Notes under the pieces: model-generated
What the model saw: only the letters and a program-made list of their open reading frames with translations
Told to the model about the DNA's origin: nothing
The model's database searches: none
Origin: JAPLDP01 sp964628285
GTDB lineage: Bacteria > Bacteroidota > Bacteroidia > Bacteroidales > JAGONC01
Direction: 5' to 3'
Length of the DNA stretch: 14,149 bases
NCBI GenBank assembly: GCA_964628285.1
Contig: CAZVNP010000066.1
Span: 1 to 14,149, forward strand
Made by a program: the position numbers and the translations under genes
Shown: positions 1-6,913 of the stretch, piece after piece
Layout of the letters: the number at the start of each line of letters is the position of its first letter
How positions within the stretch are numbered: position 1 is the stretch's first letter

Positions 1-38
1 TCAGATGCAAGAAATGTTTATAACTGGATAATGAAAAA

Positions 39-102
39 GGGACTCCATCCACCTGCATGGTAACATCTTTTTTCCGCTATCTGTTTGAGTGGATGGAGTC
101 CC
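39..102. repeat. Hairpin element, copy 1 (REP-like)
   Basis: A perfect 14-bp inverted repeat, GGGACTCCATCCAC at 39-52 and its complement at 89-102, encloses a 36-nt loop. The same arms and a similar loop occur again at 145-210 in the same orientation. The loop shares CTGCAT, CATC, TTTTTC and GCTAT blocks with copy 2. It lies in non-coding DNA downstream of the minus-strand alcohol dehydrogenase. It could be a REP-type extragenic palindrome, a small MITE or a structured 3' RNA; the sequence alone does not decide. The structure itself is certain, the class is not. Confidence 0.75.
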
Positions 103-112
103 ATTCAAATTG

Positions 113-135
113 ATCATTGAATGTTCGTCAATGAT
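113..135. repeat. Small hairpin between the two elements
   Basis: ATCATTGA at 113-120 pairs perfectly with TCAATGAT at 128-135 around a 7-nt loop. Together with the two larger elements it makes three successive stems in 39-221. Its last bases overlap the first bases of the copy-2 arm, so the two stems compete slightly. Confidence 0.4.
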
Positions 136-221
136 TGTTCAAATGGGACTCCATCCGCCTGCATAATAGCATCCTTTTTCGGCTATTCGTATTTAAGCGG
201 ATGGAGTCCCATTTGAACAAT
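134..221. repeat. Hairpin element, copy 2, with 25-bp perfect arms
   Basis: Positions 134-158 and 197-221 are perfect reverse complements (25 bp) around a 38-nt loop. The inner arms match copy 1, except that one A-T pair (51/90) is replaced by G-C (157/198), a compensatory change that keeps the stem paired. The element begins 7 bases beyond the stop codon of the minus-strand alcohol dehydrogenase, so transcripts of that gene would end in this strong stem. It may therefore act as a terminator or 3' stabiliser. There is no clear U-tract on the minus strand, so an intrinsic terminator is not proven. Confidence 0.75.
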
Positions 222-228
222 CCCTTCC

Positions 229-1254
229 TCATCCTATCTTCAGCACCAACGATCCCCGCAGCTTTCCCCTTTTCATGCCTGTCAGCACGTCGTTGGCATC
301 TTCCAGGCGGAATTCCTGCTTGTCGGGTTTTATGGGCACACCTGCTGCAAGGTCAAGGAACTCCGTCACGTCGGCACGCGTCACATTGGCCACGCTCTTG
401 ATCTCTTTCTCCATCCACAGATGGGTAGTGTAGTTCAGTTTGGTGAGGTATTCCTTGTCGATATCCTCTTTCCCGATGGCATTGATGACCAGGCGGCCGC
501 CGGGGCGCAGGTTCTTCATGGCCTCCACGATGGGCTTCCACACGGGTGTTGTGTCGATGATGCTGTGCATCCTCTCAGGCGCCGTCGCCTCGATGGGGCC
601 GCTCCACACGGCGCCAAGGCTCCCGGCATAGGCTCTCTCCTGCTCATTACGGCTGAAGACAAAGACGTCGACGTTAGGATAGGCCTGCCTGACCATCTTG
701 ATGACGAGGTGTGCCGAGGCGCCAAAGCCCGTCAGACCCAGGTTCTGCCCATCTTTTAGGTTGCACAAACGCACCGAACGGTAGCCTATCGTGCCGGCGC
801 ACAACAGCGGTGCCACCTCCGTGTCGGCGAAGACATCCGGGACAGGATAGGCATAGTCCTCACCCACCACCATGTACTCGGCATAACCGCCATCGGCATC
901 ACGCCCTGTCGCCTTGAAATAGGGACACAGGTTTTCAAAACCCGAGCGGCAGTATTCACACTTCCCACAGGCTGAGAAGATCCACGCTACCCCCACCCTG
1001 TCGCCTTCCTTATGCCGTGTCACCAGGTTGCCGGTCCCGATGACACGACCCACCACCTGATGCCCCAGGATGACAGGAAAATGGGGTGGCGGCGTCCGCC
1101 CTTCGATCTCGTCCATCTCGGTGTGACAGACACCGCAGGCTGCCACCCGGATGAGCAGGTCATGACTGCCGGGGACAGGATCAGGAACCTCTTTCAAGAC
1201 CAACGGATCGTCCTTCATCAGATCGACGATGCCGTTTAAAACCATTGCCTTCAT
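229..1254 (-). CDS. Zinc-dependent alcohol dehydrogenase, CAD2-like MDR family
   Basis: A 341-residue medium-chain dehydrogenase/reductase that should oxidise alcohols or reduce aldehydes with NAD(P)(H) in the cytoplasm. Catalytic-zinc ligands are visible as Cys43 (in GVCHTE), His65 (in GHQ) and Cys151 (in LLCAG). The structural-zinc cysteines are 96, 99, 102 and 110. The Rossmann nucleotide-binding turn is GLTGFGAS at about 173-180. The LLCAGTIGYR segment and the SVANVTR...PIKP segment near the C-terminus are typical of the CAD2-like branch (330-340 residues), so the gene is full length. One small difference is GHQ where GHE is usual. The start MKAMVLNG is the normal beginning for the family. 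It stands alone, divergent from the esterase lipoprotein and followed by the hairpin elements. The substrate cannot be inferred. Confidence 0.92.
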   Translation of the reverse strand: MKAMVLNGIVDLMKDDPLVLKEVPDPVPGSHDLLIRVAACGVCHTEMDEIEGRTPPPHFPVILGHQVVGRVIGTGNLVTRHKEGDRVGVAWIFSACGKCEYCRSGFENLCPYFKATGRDADGGYAEYMVVGEDYAYPVPDVFADTEVAPLLCAGTIGYRSVRLCNLKDGQNLGLTGFGASAHLVIKMVRQAYPNVDVFVFSRNEQERAYAGSLGAVWSGPIEATAPERMHSIIDTTPVWKPIVEAMKNLRPGGRLVINAIGKEDIDKEYLTKLNYTTHLWMEKEIKSVANVTRADVTEFLDLAAGVPIKPDKQEFRLEDANDVLTGMKRGKLRGSLVLKIG

Positions 1255-1354
1255 AAGATGCGGATTTATTTCAATTTCTGGGTATAGGATTAATATCCGA
1301 TAAATTTAGAAATTTCAAAAAAATAACCAGATAATTAACAACTTCAGCAGATAC

Positions 1355-1384
1355 ATTGTTCTATTGTTCTATTGTTCTATTGTT
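1355..1384. repeat. 8-bp tandem repeat, 3.75 copies
   Basis: The unit ATTGTTCT is repeated at 1355, 1363 and 1371, with a partial fourth copy (ATTGTT) at 1379-1384. All copies are identical. It lies in the divergent spacer about 75 bases upstream of the candidate -7 box of the esterase gene and about 100 bases upstream of the alcohol dehydrogenase start. Such short repeats can change copy number by slippage. Confidence 0.9.
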
Positions 1385-1432
1385 AACTCATAAAAACATT
1401 TATTTCCAATCCTTTGCGCCCATTGTGCCTTT

Positions 1433-1466
1433 ATTGCATACATTGCGGTTAAAAAAGTTAACTTTG
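1433..1466 (+). promoter_or_regulatory. Candidate Bacteroidota promoter for the esterase lipoprotein
   Basis: TAACTTTG at 1459-1466 fits the TAnnTTTG -7 box of Bacteroidota housekeeping promoters. The best -33 candidate is ATTG at 1433-1436, 22 bases upstream, which is one base wider than the usual 19-21 spacing and lacks one T. It would give a leader of about 100 nt before the ATG at 1575. Confidence 0.35.
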
Positions 1467-1574
1467 TAAACACAATGCATAATTGACATCAGTGATCATC
1501 CGTGAAATCTATGAGAATAAAAATTAAATTCATACACCGAATACTGAATTCTTGACCTGCTAACGAATAAAACA

Positions 1575-3023
1575 ATGAAATCTTTATCATCACACAAGCT
1601 CCACATGTCCCTCCACTATTCTTCGGATCTATTATTTCTTTTCCTCCTTGCAGCATCACTTCTTATTTCGTGCCGTCTTTTCCCTCAAAAAGATCCGGGC
1701 CTCATCCCCGGACAGATCAACGACACGGTCAAATGCCTGGATGATCCCTCGCAGAGCTATGCCCTTTACCTGCCATCCTACTTTGCCCCGGACCGGAAAT
1801 GGCCTGTCGTTTATCTCTTTGAACCTGCCGCCAGAGGCGCTTTACCCCTGCACAACTTCAAAGAGGCTGCTGAAAAATACGGGTACATCGTGCTTTGTTC
1901 AAATAATTCGCGCAACGGACCCTGGGAGCCTATGATCGAAGCGGCCAATGCGATGCTGAAGGATTCGCAGCGCCGCTTTCCTGTTAACACCGACCGCATT
2001 TATTTTGGCGGCTTCTCCGGTGGCTCCAGGGCCGCCTCCGTTATGGCCGTGCTGGTGGAAAAAACCGCCGGCGTCATAGCCTGCGGCGCCGGACTGTCGC
2101 AGGATCCCCGGTTCCAGCCCGTCAAAAACCCCGGGTTCTCATATGTCGCTATGGTGGGCAACACCGACATGAACTACCTCGAAATGCATCATCTGCAGGC
2201 CGAGCTCACCACCCTGGACATACCGCACAAGCTGATCGTCTTCGACGGGACACATGAATGGCCTCCAGGCGGGACCATACTCGAAGCCTTCGACTGGCTC
2301 GAACTTCAGGCGATGAAAAAAGGATTCATACCCGTTAATGATTCTCTCATCAACAGCCTGTTCAATAAAACAATGAGTCAGGCACGTGAAGATGAGAGCT
2401 CCGGTAAAGAATATGAAGCCTTGCAGATATACCAGGCCATGGTGCCCGATTTTGACGGTCTCAGGGACGTGACGGCGATCAGGGATAAAATAACCAGGCT
2501 TAATGCCATGAAGAGCGTTCAGAAAGCGATTAAGGAAAATGATGATCTGGCCGACAAAGAGAGAAAGCAGCAGATACTCTGCTGGAATGCCATCGACAAC
2601 AATGTCAACAACCGCCTCGACTCGGCCTCTGTGGAATGGTGGAAAAATGAGATCAGATACATCGATATCCTCACCAGGAGCTCCGACTCGGCCAAAGCCT
2701 GGATGGGGCAGCGCCTCCGGCAGATCATCCTGTATTCATGCGGCAAACAGGCCAGCGACAACGCCAGGAACTTCCAATACCAGAAAGCCATCAACGGCTT
2801 CAGGATATTGTCAATCACGGTGCCTTCGGAGGTTTATCCCTTCTTTGAACTGGCCAAGCAATATGCCATCACAAACAGGCCTGAGGAAGCCCTGGAGAAC
2901 CTGCAAAAAGCAATGTATAACGGATTGTCCGACACCCTTAAAGTGACGGGTGAACCGGCATTCAATGATCTGAAAAATGATAAAAGATTCCAGAAAATCT
3001 TGCAACAGATGAAATACAGGTAA
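1575..3023 (+). CDS. Lipoprotein with alpha/beta-hydrolase (esterase-like) domain and TPR-like tail
   Basis: A 482-residue envelope protein. The N-terminus has a hydrophobic stretch (about 19-32) ending in the lipobox LISC, with Cys33 as the lipidated residue; the first ATG is kept because it supplies the basic n-region (Lys2, Lys8) that a start at Met11 would lose. Residues about 50-245 form an alpha/beta-hydrolase of the feruloyl-esterase/PHB-depolymerase type: the nucleophile elbow is GFSGG with Ser148, the likely catalytic His is His227 in GTHEWP, and Asp198 in GNTD is a plausible acid. Residues about 250-415 are helical and unassigned. Residues about 416-482 look like a TPR ending in the aF..lk.dkrF..iL pattern. 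It probably cleaves an ester outside the cytoplasm, but the substrate is unknown. It has no operon partner. Confidence 0.8.
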   Translation: MKSLSSHKLHMSLHYSSDLLFLFLLAASLLISCRLFPQKDPGLIPGQINDTVKCLDDPSQSYALYLPSYFAPDRKWPVVYLFEPAARGALPLHNFKEAAEKYGYIVLCSNNSRNGPWEPMIEAANAMLKDSQRRFPVNTDRIYFGGFSGGSRAASVMAVLVEKTAGVIACGAGLSQDPRFQPVKNPGFSYVAMVGNTDMNYLEMHHLQAELTTLDIPHKLIVFDGTHEWPPGGTILEAFDWLELQAMKKGFIPVNDSLINSLFNKTMSQAREDESSGKEYEALQIYQAMVPDFDGLRDVTAIRDKITRLNAMKSVQKAIKENDDLADKERKQQILCWNAIDNNVNNRLDSASVEWWKNEIRYIDILTRSSDSAKAWMGQRLRQIILYSCGKQASDNARNFQYQKAINGFRILSITVPSEVYPFFELAKQYAITNRPEEALENLQKAMYNGLSDTLKVTGEPAFNDLKNDKRFQKILQQMKYR

Positions 3024-3130
3024 AATGATTTTATCAGGGGGAATCGGTTTATTTTATATCGCAATTCTGTAAGACGATTTTATAATGTCAACATCTTAAT
3101 ATAGCCAGACGGGCACAAGCCAGGGTTGCC

Positions 3131-3176
3131 ATCGTTCAAAAATGCATCCGCCATGAACGATTACGGACAGTTTTTT
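3131..3176 (+). terminator. Weak candidate terminator downstream of the esterase gene
   Basis: ATCGTTCA at 3131-3138 pairs with TGAACGAT at 3154-3161 around a 15-nt loop, and a run of six T follows at 3171-3176. The 9-nt gap between stem and T-run, the AT-rich stem and the distance of over 100 bases from the stop codon make this a weak candidate. Confidence 0.2.
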
Positions 3177-3235
3177 CAACTAACTTGCACCACGATTACG
3201 GACGATTTGGTCTTCATCCTGGCAATGATACTGAT

Positions 3236-3928
3236 ATGACCATGCATTTTATCCTTGTGGAACCGGCCGTTCCCGAGAACATCGGGGCGGCGGCCAGAGC
3301 CCTCAGTACCATGGGATTCAACTCGCTTGTCCTGGTCAATCCATCAGATTTCCCCAGTGAAAAAGCTGACTGGCTGGCTCATGGGTCAGCCGGCATCCTC
3401 CGCCGGGCAGCACTCTTTGCGACGTTACAGGAAGCTGCCGGTCGTTTTGATCTTATCGTGGGGACCACTGCAAAGAAAAGGCGTGTCAAAGCCGATTATC
3501 ATTCTCCCGAAAGTCTTTTAAAAATCATTATCCAAAAAGGAAAGACTATCCATCATACCGCCCTTGTTTTCGGGCGCGAAGAGTCGGGCCTGACAAATGA
3601 GGAGCTCAGCCTGTGCCATCTGGTGTCGACCATTCCGATGAAAGCCCCTTACCCGTCGCTGAACCTGGCCCAGGCCGTGATGGTATATGCCTATGTGCTT
3701 TCCCCTCTGGCTGTGACAGTCACTAAACAACCTGTTGCCGTTCCCGGAAAGGATTCCCTGGCCGTCCTCAGGCAGAAAGTTGACGATATACTGGGTCGTA
3801 CGGATCTTAAAAAAAACAATACCCTCTTTCACCGGGTCATGGAGCGCCTGGATCACCTTAGTGAGGATGACATTCATTTGATACACTCCGTTTGTAACAA
3901 AATAAGCTATAAGCTGCAAAAAGATTGA
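3236..3928 (+). CDS. TrmH-family (SPOUT) RNA methyltransferase, LasT/TrmJ-like
   Basis: A SAM-dependent methyltransferase of the trefoil-knot (SPOUT) class, expected to 2'-O-methylate tRNA or another RNA in the cytoplasm. All three family motifs are present: PENIGAAARA near residues 13-22, FGREESGLTNEE near 112-123, and YPSLNLAQA near 139-147. The nearest remembered relative is E. coli LasT (YjtD), which shares the AHGSA, GREDSGLTNEE and YPSLNLGQAVMVY blocks; TrmJ is a more distant member. The frame is open from an ATG at 3185, but that start adds an unrelated leader, so ATG 3236 (230 residues) or ATG 3242 is preferred because homologues begin just before the ILVEPA strand. The C-terminal 70 residues are helical, as in relatives. 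The exact RNA target is not known. Confidence 0.85.
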   Translation: MTMHFILVEPAVPENIGAAARALSTMGFNSLVLVNPSDFPSEKADWLAHGSAGILRRAALFATLQEAAGRFDLIVGTTAKKRRVKADYHSPESLLKIIIQKGKTIHHTALVFGREESGLTNEELSLCHLVSTIPMKAPYPSLNLAQAVMVYAYVLSPLAVTVTKQPVAVPGKDSLAVLRQKVDDILGRTDLKKNNTLFHRVMERLDHLSEDDIHLIHSVCNKISYKLQKD

Positions 3929-4068
3929 AAATCCTGACCTGTGGTCGGACCAAACATTTATACCGGCCGCTCGCTGGCCATTGCTATTTTTGTTTTGCCG
4001 AAGGACTTAAAGCACTTGAAAAAGCAGTAAAGAAAGAGGAAATAACTGCGGCCGATCAGCAGCTATAG
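3925..4068 (+). CDS. Possible 47-residue ORF with TTG start (unrecognised)
   Basis: A short open frame between the RNA methyltransferase and ispH. The only standard start is TTG at 3925, overlapping the preceding stop as TTGA; the in-frame stop upstream is at 3910-3912. The predicted peptide begins MKILTCGRTKHLYRPLAGHC and has Cys6, Cys20 and Cys23 with His19, then a charged helical tail (LKALEKAVKKEE) ending at TAG. The composition looks more protein-like than random spacer and the region is GC-richer than other intergenic DNA here. It could be a small metal-binding protein, an upstream leader peptide, or a remnant of a lost gene. It matches no family I recognise. Confidence 0.35.
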   Translation: MKILTCGRTKHLYRPLAGHCYFCFAEGLKALEKAVKKEEITAADQQL

Positions 4069-4093
4069 AATGAACACTCCTATTCCGACGGTG

Positions 4094-4125
4094 TTGAAAA
4101 AATCAATAATAAATGAATAAATTTA
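4094..4125 (+). promoter_or_regulatory. Candidate promoter for ispH-ubiE
   Basis: GTTG at 4093-4096 (-33-like) and TAAATTTA at 4118-4125 (7 of 8 to TAnnTTTG when the free positions are counted) are separated by 21 bases. The start site would lie near 4131, about 28 nt before the ATG at 4159. The match is partial. Confidence 0.33.
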
Positions 4126-4158
4126 CCAGACCAATTCAATATTGTGCTAGCCATAAGG

Positions 4159-5013
4159 ATGAAGGATAAATTAAATCTGAACGTTGAGATCGATAAACAC
4201 TCCGGTTTTTGTTTCGGGGTTATAGGTGCCATCCGCAAAGCCGAGGAGATACTCGACAGGGAAGGGCATCTGTATTGTCTGGGCGAGATTGTCCACAATG
4301 AAGAGGAGATCAACCGTCTGGAGAAGAAAGGACTGATCACCATCACACGTGAGCAGCTCAGCGGTTTGCATCATCAGAAGATCATGTTCAGGGCCCACGG
4401 CGAGCCACCGTCGAGTTATGAGCTGGCACGCCGGAACGGCAATGAGATCATCGATGCCTCCTGCCCTATCATCCTCATGCTCCATGAACGCATAAGAGCC
4501 ACTTACGAGAACGGTGAAAGTATTTATATTTTCGGTAAACGCGACCACCCCGAGATCATAGGGCTGTTGGGTGAAATAGGCAACCATGCGGTGGTCTTCG
4601 AGTCACGTGAAGAACTGGACCTCACCACCATACCGCGTAGGATTGCCCTTTACAGCCAGACCACCCGCAACCTGGAAGCTTTTAAGCAGATCGTCGACTA
4701 TCTGCGTTCGTCGGGCATAACCGTCAATGTCAAGGACACCATATGCCGCCAGGTGGCGGGACGCCAGCCCAAACTCAGGGAGTTCTGCCGCAGTTACGAC
4801 AAGATCATTTTTATTGCCGGGAAACATTCTTCAAACGGCAGAGTCCTGTTTGAAGTTTGCCTGGAGCAAAATCCTCTGGCATATTATGTCAACAGCAAAA
4901 AGGAAATCGATCCGTCCTGGTTCAACCCGGGCGACCATGTGGGCATCAGCGGAGGCACCTCCACACCGATGTGGCTGATGGAAGAAATCAGGAAAGTGCT
5001 GTTATCTTTTTAA
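4159..5013 (+). CDS. ispH: 4-hydroxy-3-methylbut-2-enyl diphosphate reductase (IspH)
   Basis: A 284-residue iron-sulfur enzyme that makes IPP and DMAPP from HMBPP, the last step of the MEP isoprenoid pathway, in the cytoplasm. Three cluster cysteines are present: Cys18 in GFCFGV, Cys102 in DASCP and Cys196 in DTICRQ. Substrate-binding histidines are His46 (IVHNEEE), His80 (RAHGEP) and His130 (DHPEIIG, with the catalytic Glu132); SQTT and the C-terminal SGGTSTP loop also match. Length is normal. The frame can be read from GTG 4144, but ATG 4159 is chosen because it fits the usual N-terminus. The stop overlaps the start of the methyltransferase downstream, implying one transcript and coupled translation. 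Confidence 0.95.
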   Translation: MKDKLNLNVEIDKHSGFCFGVIGAIRKAEEILDREGHLYCLGEIVHNEEEINRLEKKGLITITREQLSGLHHQKIMFRAHGEPPSSYELARRNGNEIIDASCPIILMLHERIRATYENGESIYIFGKRDHPEIIGLLGEIGNHAVVFESREELDLTTIPRRIALYSQTTRNLEAFKQIVDYLRSSGITVNVKDTICRQVAGRQPKLREFCRSYDKIIFIAGKHSSNGRVLFEVCLEQNPLAYYVNSKKEIDPSWFNPGDHVGISGGTSTPMWLMEEIRKVLLSF

Positions 5014-5798
5014 TGCACCTTATTATCTCATTCATGACCGGTAAAGAACCCATAAGAGACCACAGCCCAACCCGTGAAAACGGAAAGAACGGGCAGAAAC
5101 GTCCCCTGTACCGTATGTTTTATGAGGTACCTCCACACTATGACCGTATGAACCGTATGCTGACACTCCGCCTCGACGAGCGGTGGCGAAGGAAAGCGGT
5201 GCTGGAATGTCTGAAATACAGTCCTGAACGTATTCTCGATCTGTGCACCGGCACGGGTGACCTGGCAGTGCGTATAGCCCGCATGACGGCTGCACATACC
5301 GAAATCGACGCCCTTGATTTCAGTGAGACCATGCTGGAAGAGGCACGGAAAAAAGCGGCGGCATGGTCACTCGGATCCCGAATCCGCTTCGTACTAAGTG
5401 ATGTGGCCGCCCTGCCCTATCCCGATGATCATTTCGACTCCATGATCATAGGTTTTGCGTTCCGTAACCTCACCTATCACAATCCCAAACAGGATCAATA
5501 CCTCCGTGAAATATGGCGGGTGATCAAACCGGGCGGCATCTGCGTGATCGTGGAGACCAGCCAGCCCTCATCACCCCTGCTGAAAGCCCTCTTCCATTTC
5601 TATTTAAAGGTCATTGTTGCCGGCATCGGCGCCATGATGTCAGGACATCCGGCAGCATACCGTTACCTTGGCCATTCGGCAAAAAATTATTACAATCCGG
5701 ATGAAGTTAAAGCATTATTGCAAAAAACAGGTTTCAAGCATATGGATCATAATAAATTATCAGGAGGTGTCACTGCCATCTACGTTGCAGTAAAATAA
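5013..5798 (+). CDS. ubiE: UbiE/MenG-like demethylmenaquinone methyltransferase
   Basis: A class I SAM-dependent C-methyltransferase that probably carries out the last step of menaquinone synthesis at the inner membrane face. Motif I is LDLCTGTGDLAVRIA (about 75-89), followed by the acidic end of strand 2 (DALDFSETMLEEA) and the family signature GFAFRNL (about 147-153; GFGLRN in typical UbiE), then IKPGG. The C-terminal YRYLGHSAKNYYNPDEV segment corresponds to the UbiE YxYLxxSI region. The ATG at 5013 overlaps the ispH stop as TAATG, so coupling is likely; ATG 5034 (254 residues) is an equally reasonable start. The frame is open further upstream inside ispH, but that part is an out-of-frame shadow. 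With ispH, it joins isoprenoid supply and quinone modification. Somewhat divergent, so another methyl acceptor is possible. Confidence 0.85.
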   Translation: MHLIISFMTGKEPIRDHSPTRENGKNGQKRPLYRMFYEVPPHYDRMNRMLTLRLDERWRRKAVLECLKYSPERILDLCTGTGDLAVRIARMTAAHTEIDALDFSETMLEEARKKAAAWSLGSRIRFVLSDVAALPYPDDHFDSMIIGFAFRNLTYHNPKQDQYLREIWRVIKPGGICVIVETSQPSSPLLKALFHFYLKVIVAGIGAMMSGHPAAYRYLGHSAKNYYNPDEVKALLQKTGFKHMDHNKLSGGVTAIYVAVK

Positions 5799-5832
5799 AC
5801 AAGTTGAATCCGGCTTCACCACATCGAAAACA

Positions 5833-6225
5833 TGGCCTTTCGGACGGCTCTCCGATCTCACCGGCCGCAAGACGGTCATGATCCTGTTGTTTGTGCTCTG
5901 GGCATTGCTATGTGCTCTTTTCATTTTTATCCATCACCGGGCGGCCATCATTGCGGGCTTCGTCATTTATGGCATGCACAAAGGAGCTCTGGAGCCGGTG
6001 CAGAAAACATTCGTGTCGGAGCTCTCCCCTGAGCCTTTCAGGGCAAGCACTCTGGGAGCCTACCAGATGGCCGTGGGGCTGTGTGCCTTGCCGTCATCGG
6101 TCATTGCAGGGTTGCTGTGGGATAAAATCAACCCGACGGCACCTTTTTATCTGTCCCTGGCACTCACAATGGTGGCTGTCATCATGATGTTCTTTGTGAA
6201 AAAAAAAGAGGCTGAAAGAGGATGA
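5833..6225 (+). pseudogene. 5'-truncated MFS transporter remnant (C-terminal third)
   Basis: The frame encodes the second half of a major facilitator transporter. It starts with a loop of motif-A type, PFGRLSDLTGRKTVM, followed by about four membrane helices (TM9-12 of a 12-helix protein), including the RASTLGAYQMAVGLCALPSS segment and AGLLWDKINPTAPF. No N-terminal half exists: the frame is open only to about 5794, where the ubiE gene ends, and has no ATG before the motif (first ATG at 5878). The normal gene would need roughly 250 more codons. A deletion or recombination next to ubiE that removed the 5' part is the simplest explanation. A run of nine A at 6199-6207 near the end is intact in frame. 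A short functional four-helix protein is less likely. Confidence 0.7.
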
Positions 6226-6258
6226 ACCTCGATACAGTAATGGGGTCAGAAACGCCCG

Positions 6259-6852
6259 TCATTTGGTTGATTCCTTCCATTCCCTCATCAGGTTGATCCA
6301 GCCTTCGGCTTTGGAGGCATCATATTGAAAGGGTTTGCCCGGAGGAGAGATGATGGCCAGATCATCGGGTTTATTCTGCTGTGCCCAGTCCCAGAAGGTC
6401 CTGAACATGTCCGACACCTCCCTGGCGCTGGCCTGTGTAAGCCGGGAGGGGTGAAATTCGGTAATATACCCGTCCCTGAAAACGGCATATGTGCCGGGAT
6501 CATACGTCACTTCCTGTATCCCTGCCACAATGAACCAACGGTTGCGTTCGGTGATCTGACCAAGGATCACCGTGTCGCCACTCACTTTCATCTCCCTGAC
6601 CTGCAGGCGGCTGTCGATAGCCGAATCCCAGCTCTCCACACGGCGTATGGCGGCTTTACCTTTCAGCGGTTTCTGTCCCGGCAAGGAAAAGATGGCGTTA
6701 TCAGCAAATAATTTCATCGTGTGATCGATATCATGTGCGTTATGTTTGGCAAAGTAACTTTCCATCTGCACCTTCAGATCGACCTTCTTTTCGCAGCCCA
6801 TGACCAGGACTGTGGACAAAATAACAAGAATGAGCCTGCACAAAACTTTCAT
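6259..6852 (-). CDS. Lipoprotein with NTF2/SnoaL-like domain
   Basis: A 197-residue predicted lipoprotein. The signal peptide MKVLCRLILVILSTVLVMGC ends in a lipobox with Cys20. Residues about 28-140 resemble the SnoaL/NTF2-like cone fold: a helix with the pattern N-x-H-D-x-D-x-x-M-x-L-F-A-D-x-A, then PLKGKAAIRRVESW, then strands with alternating hydrophobics (VILGQITERNRWF, TYAVFRDGYITEFHPSRL). The fold holds a ligand pocket, but no catalytic residues can be assigned. The tail (about 145-197) is helical and unassigned. It is convergent with the MFS remnant and follows the PrsW gene by 61 bases, with a candidate promoter in the gap. Function unknown. Confidence 0.7.
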   Translation of the reverse strand: MKVLCRLILVILSTVLVMGCEKKVDLKVQMESYFAKHNAHDIDHTMKLFADNAIFSLPGQKPLKGKAAIRRVESWDSAIDSRLQVREMKVSGDTVILGQITERNRWFIVAGIQEVTYDPGTYAVFRDGYITEFHPSRLTQASAREVSDMFRTFWDWAQQNKPDDLAIISPPGKPFQYDASKAEGWINLMREWKESTK

Positions 6853-6873
6853 GACATTCGGGTTTGGTTAAGG

Positions 6874-6903
6874 CAAAAATAATGGAAATACGGTACCGTA
6901 AAC
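6874..6903 (-). promoter_or_regulatory. Candidate promoter for the SnoaL-like lipoprotein
   Basis: On the minus strand TATTTTTG (6881-6874) is a perfect TAnnTTTG -7 box. The upstream -33 position, around 6900-6903, has only a weak GTTTA. Transcription would start near 6868, about 16 nt before the ATG. A 12-bp perfect palindrome, TACGGTACCGTA (6889-6900), lies in the spacer and may be an operator. Confidence 0.4.
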
Positions 6904-6913
6904 TGTTTAATTT

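Larger units (their letters stand above)
1255..1574. other. Divergent intergenic spacer (320 bp)
   Basis: AT-rich non-coding DNA between two divergent genes, so it should hold both promoters. It contains an 8-bp tandem repeat (1355-1384) and one candidate Bacteroidota-type promoter on the plus strand (1433-1466). No convincing TAnnTTTG box was found on the minus strand for the alcohol dehydrogenase. No small gene or RNA was recognised. Confidence 0.7.

Noticed and set aside
39..221. Repeat pair as a CRISPR array or insertion-sequence ends
   Set aside because: Only two copies, each with long internal palindromic arms, no regular spacers and no transposase between them.
421..759. A 112-codon plus-strand frame and others opposite the alcohol dehydrogenase
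   Set aside because: Antisense shadows of a gene with all zinc ligands in place.
1255..1330. Minus-strand promoter for the alcohol dehydrogenase
   Set aside because: No TAnnTTTG box at an acceptable distance could be found; only AT-rich sequence is present.
3185..3235. Extended start of the RNA methyltransferase at ATG 3185
   Set aside because: The 17 extra residues do not resemble the family and overlap a direct repeat; homologues start just before the ILVEPA strand.
4144..4158. GTG start for ispH
   Set aside because: It adds only five residues; ATG 4159 has better family agreement and suits the promoter candidate.
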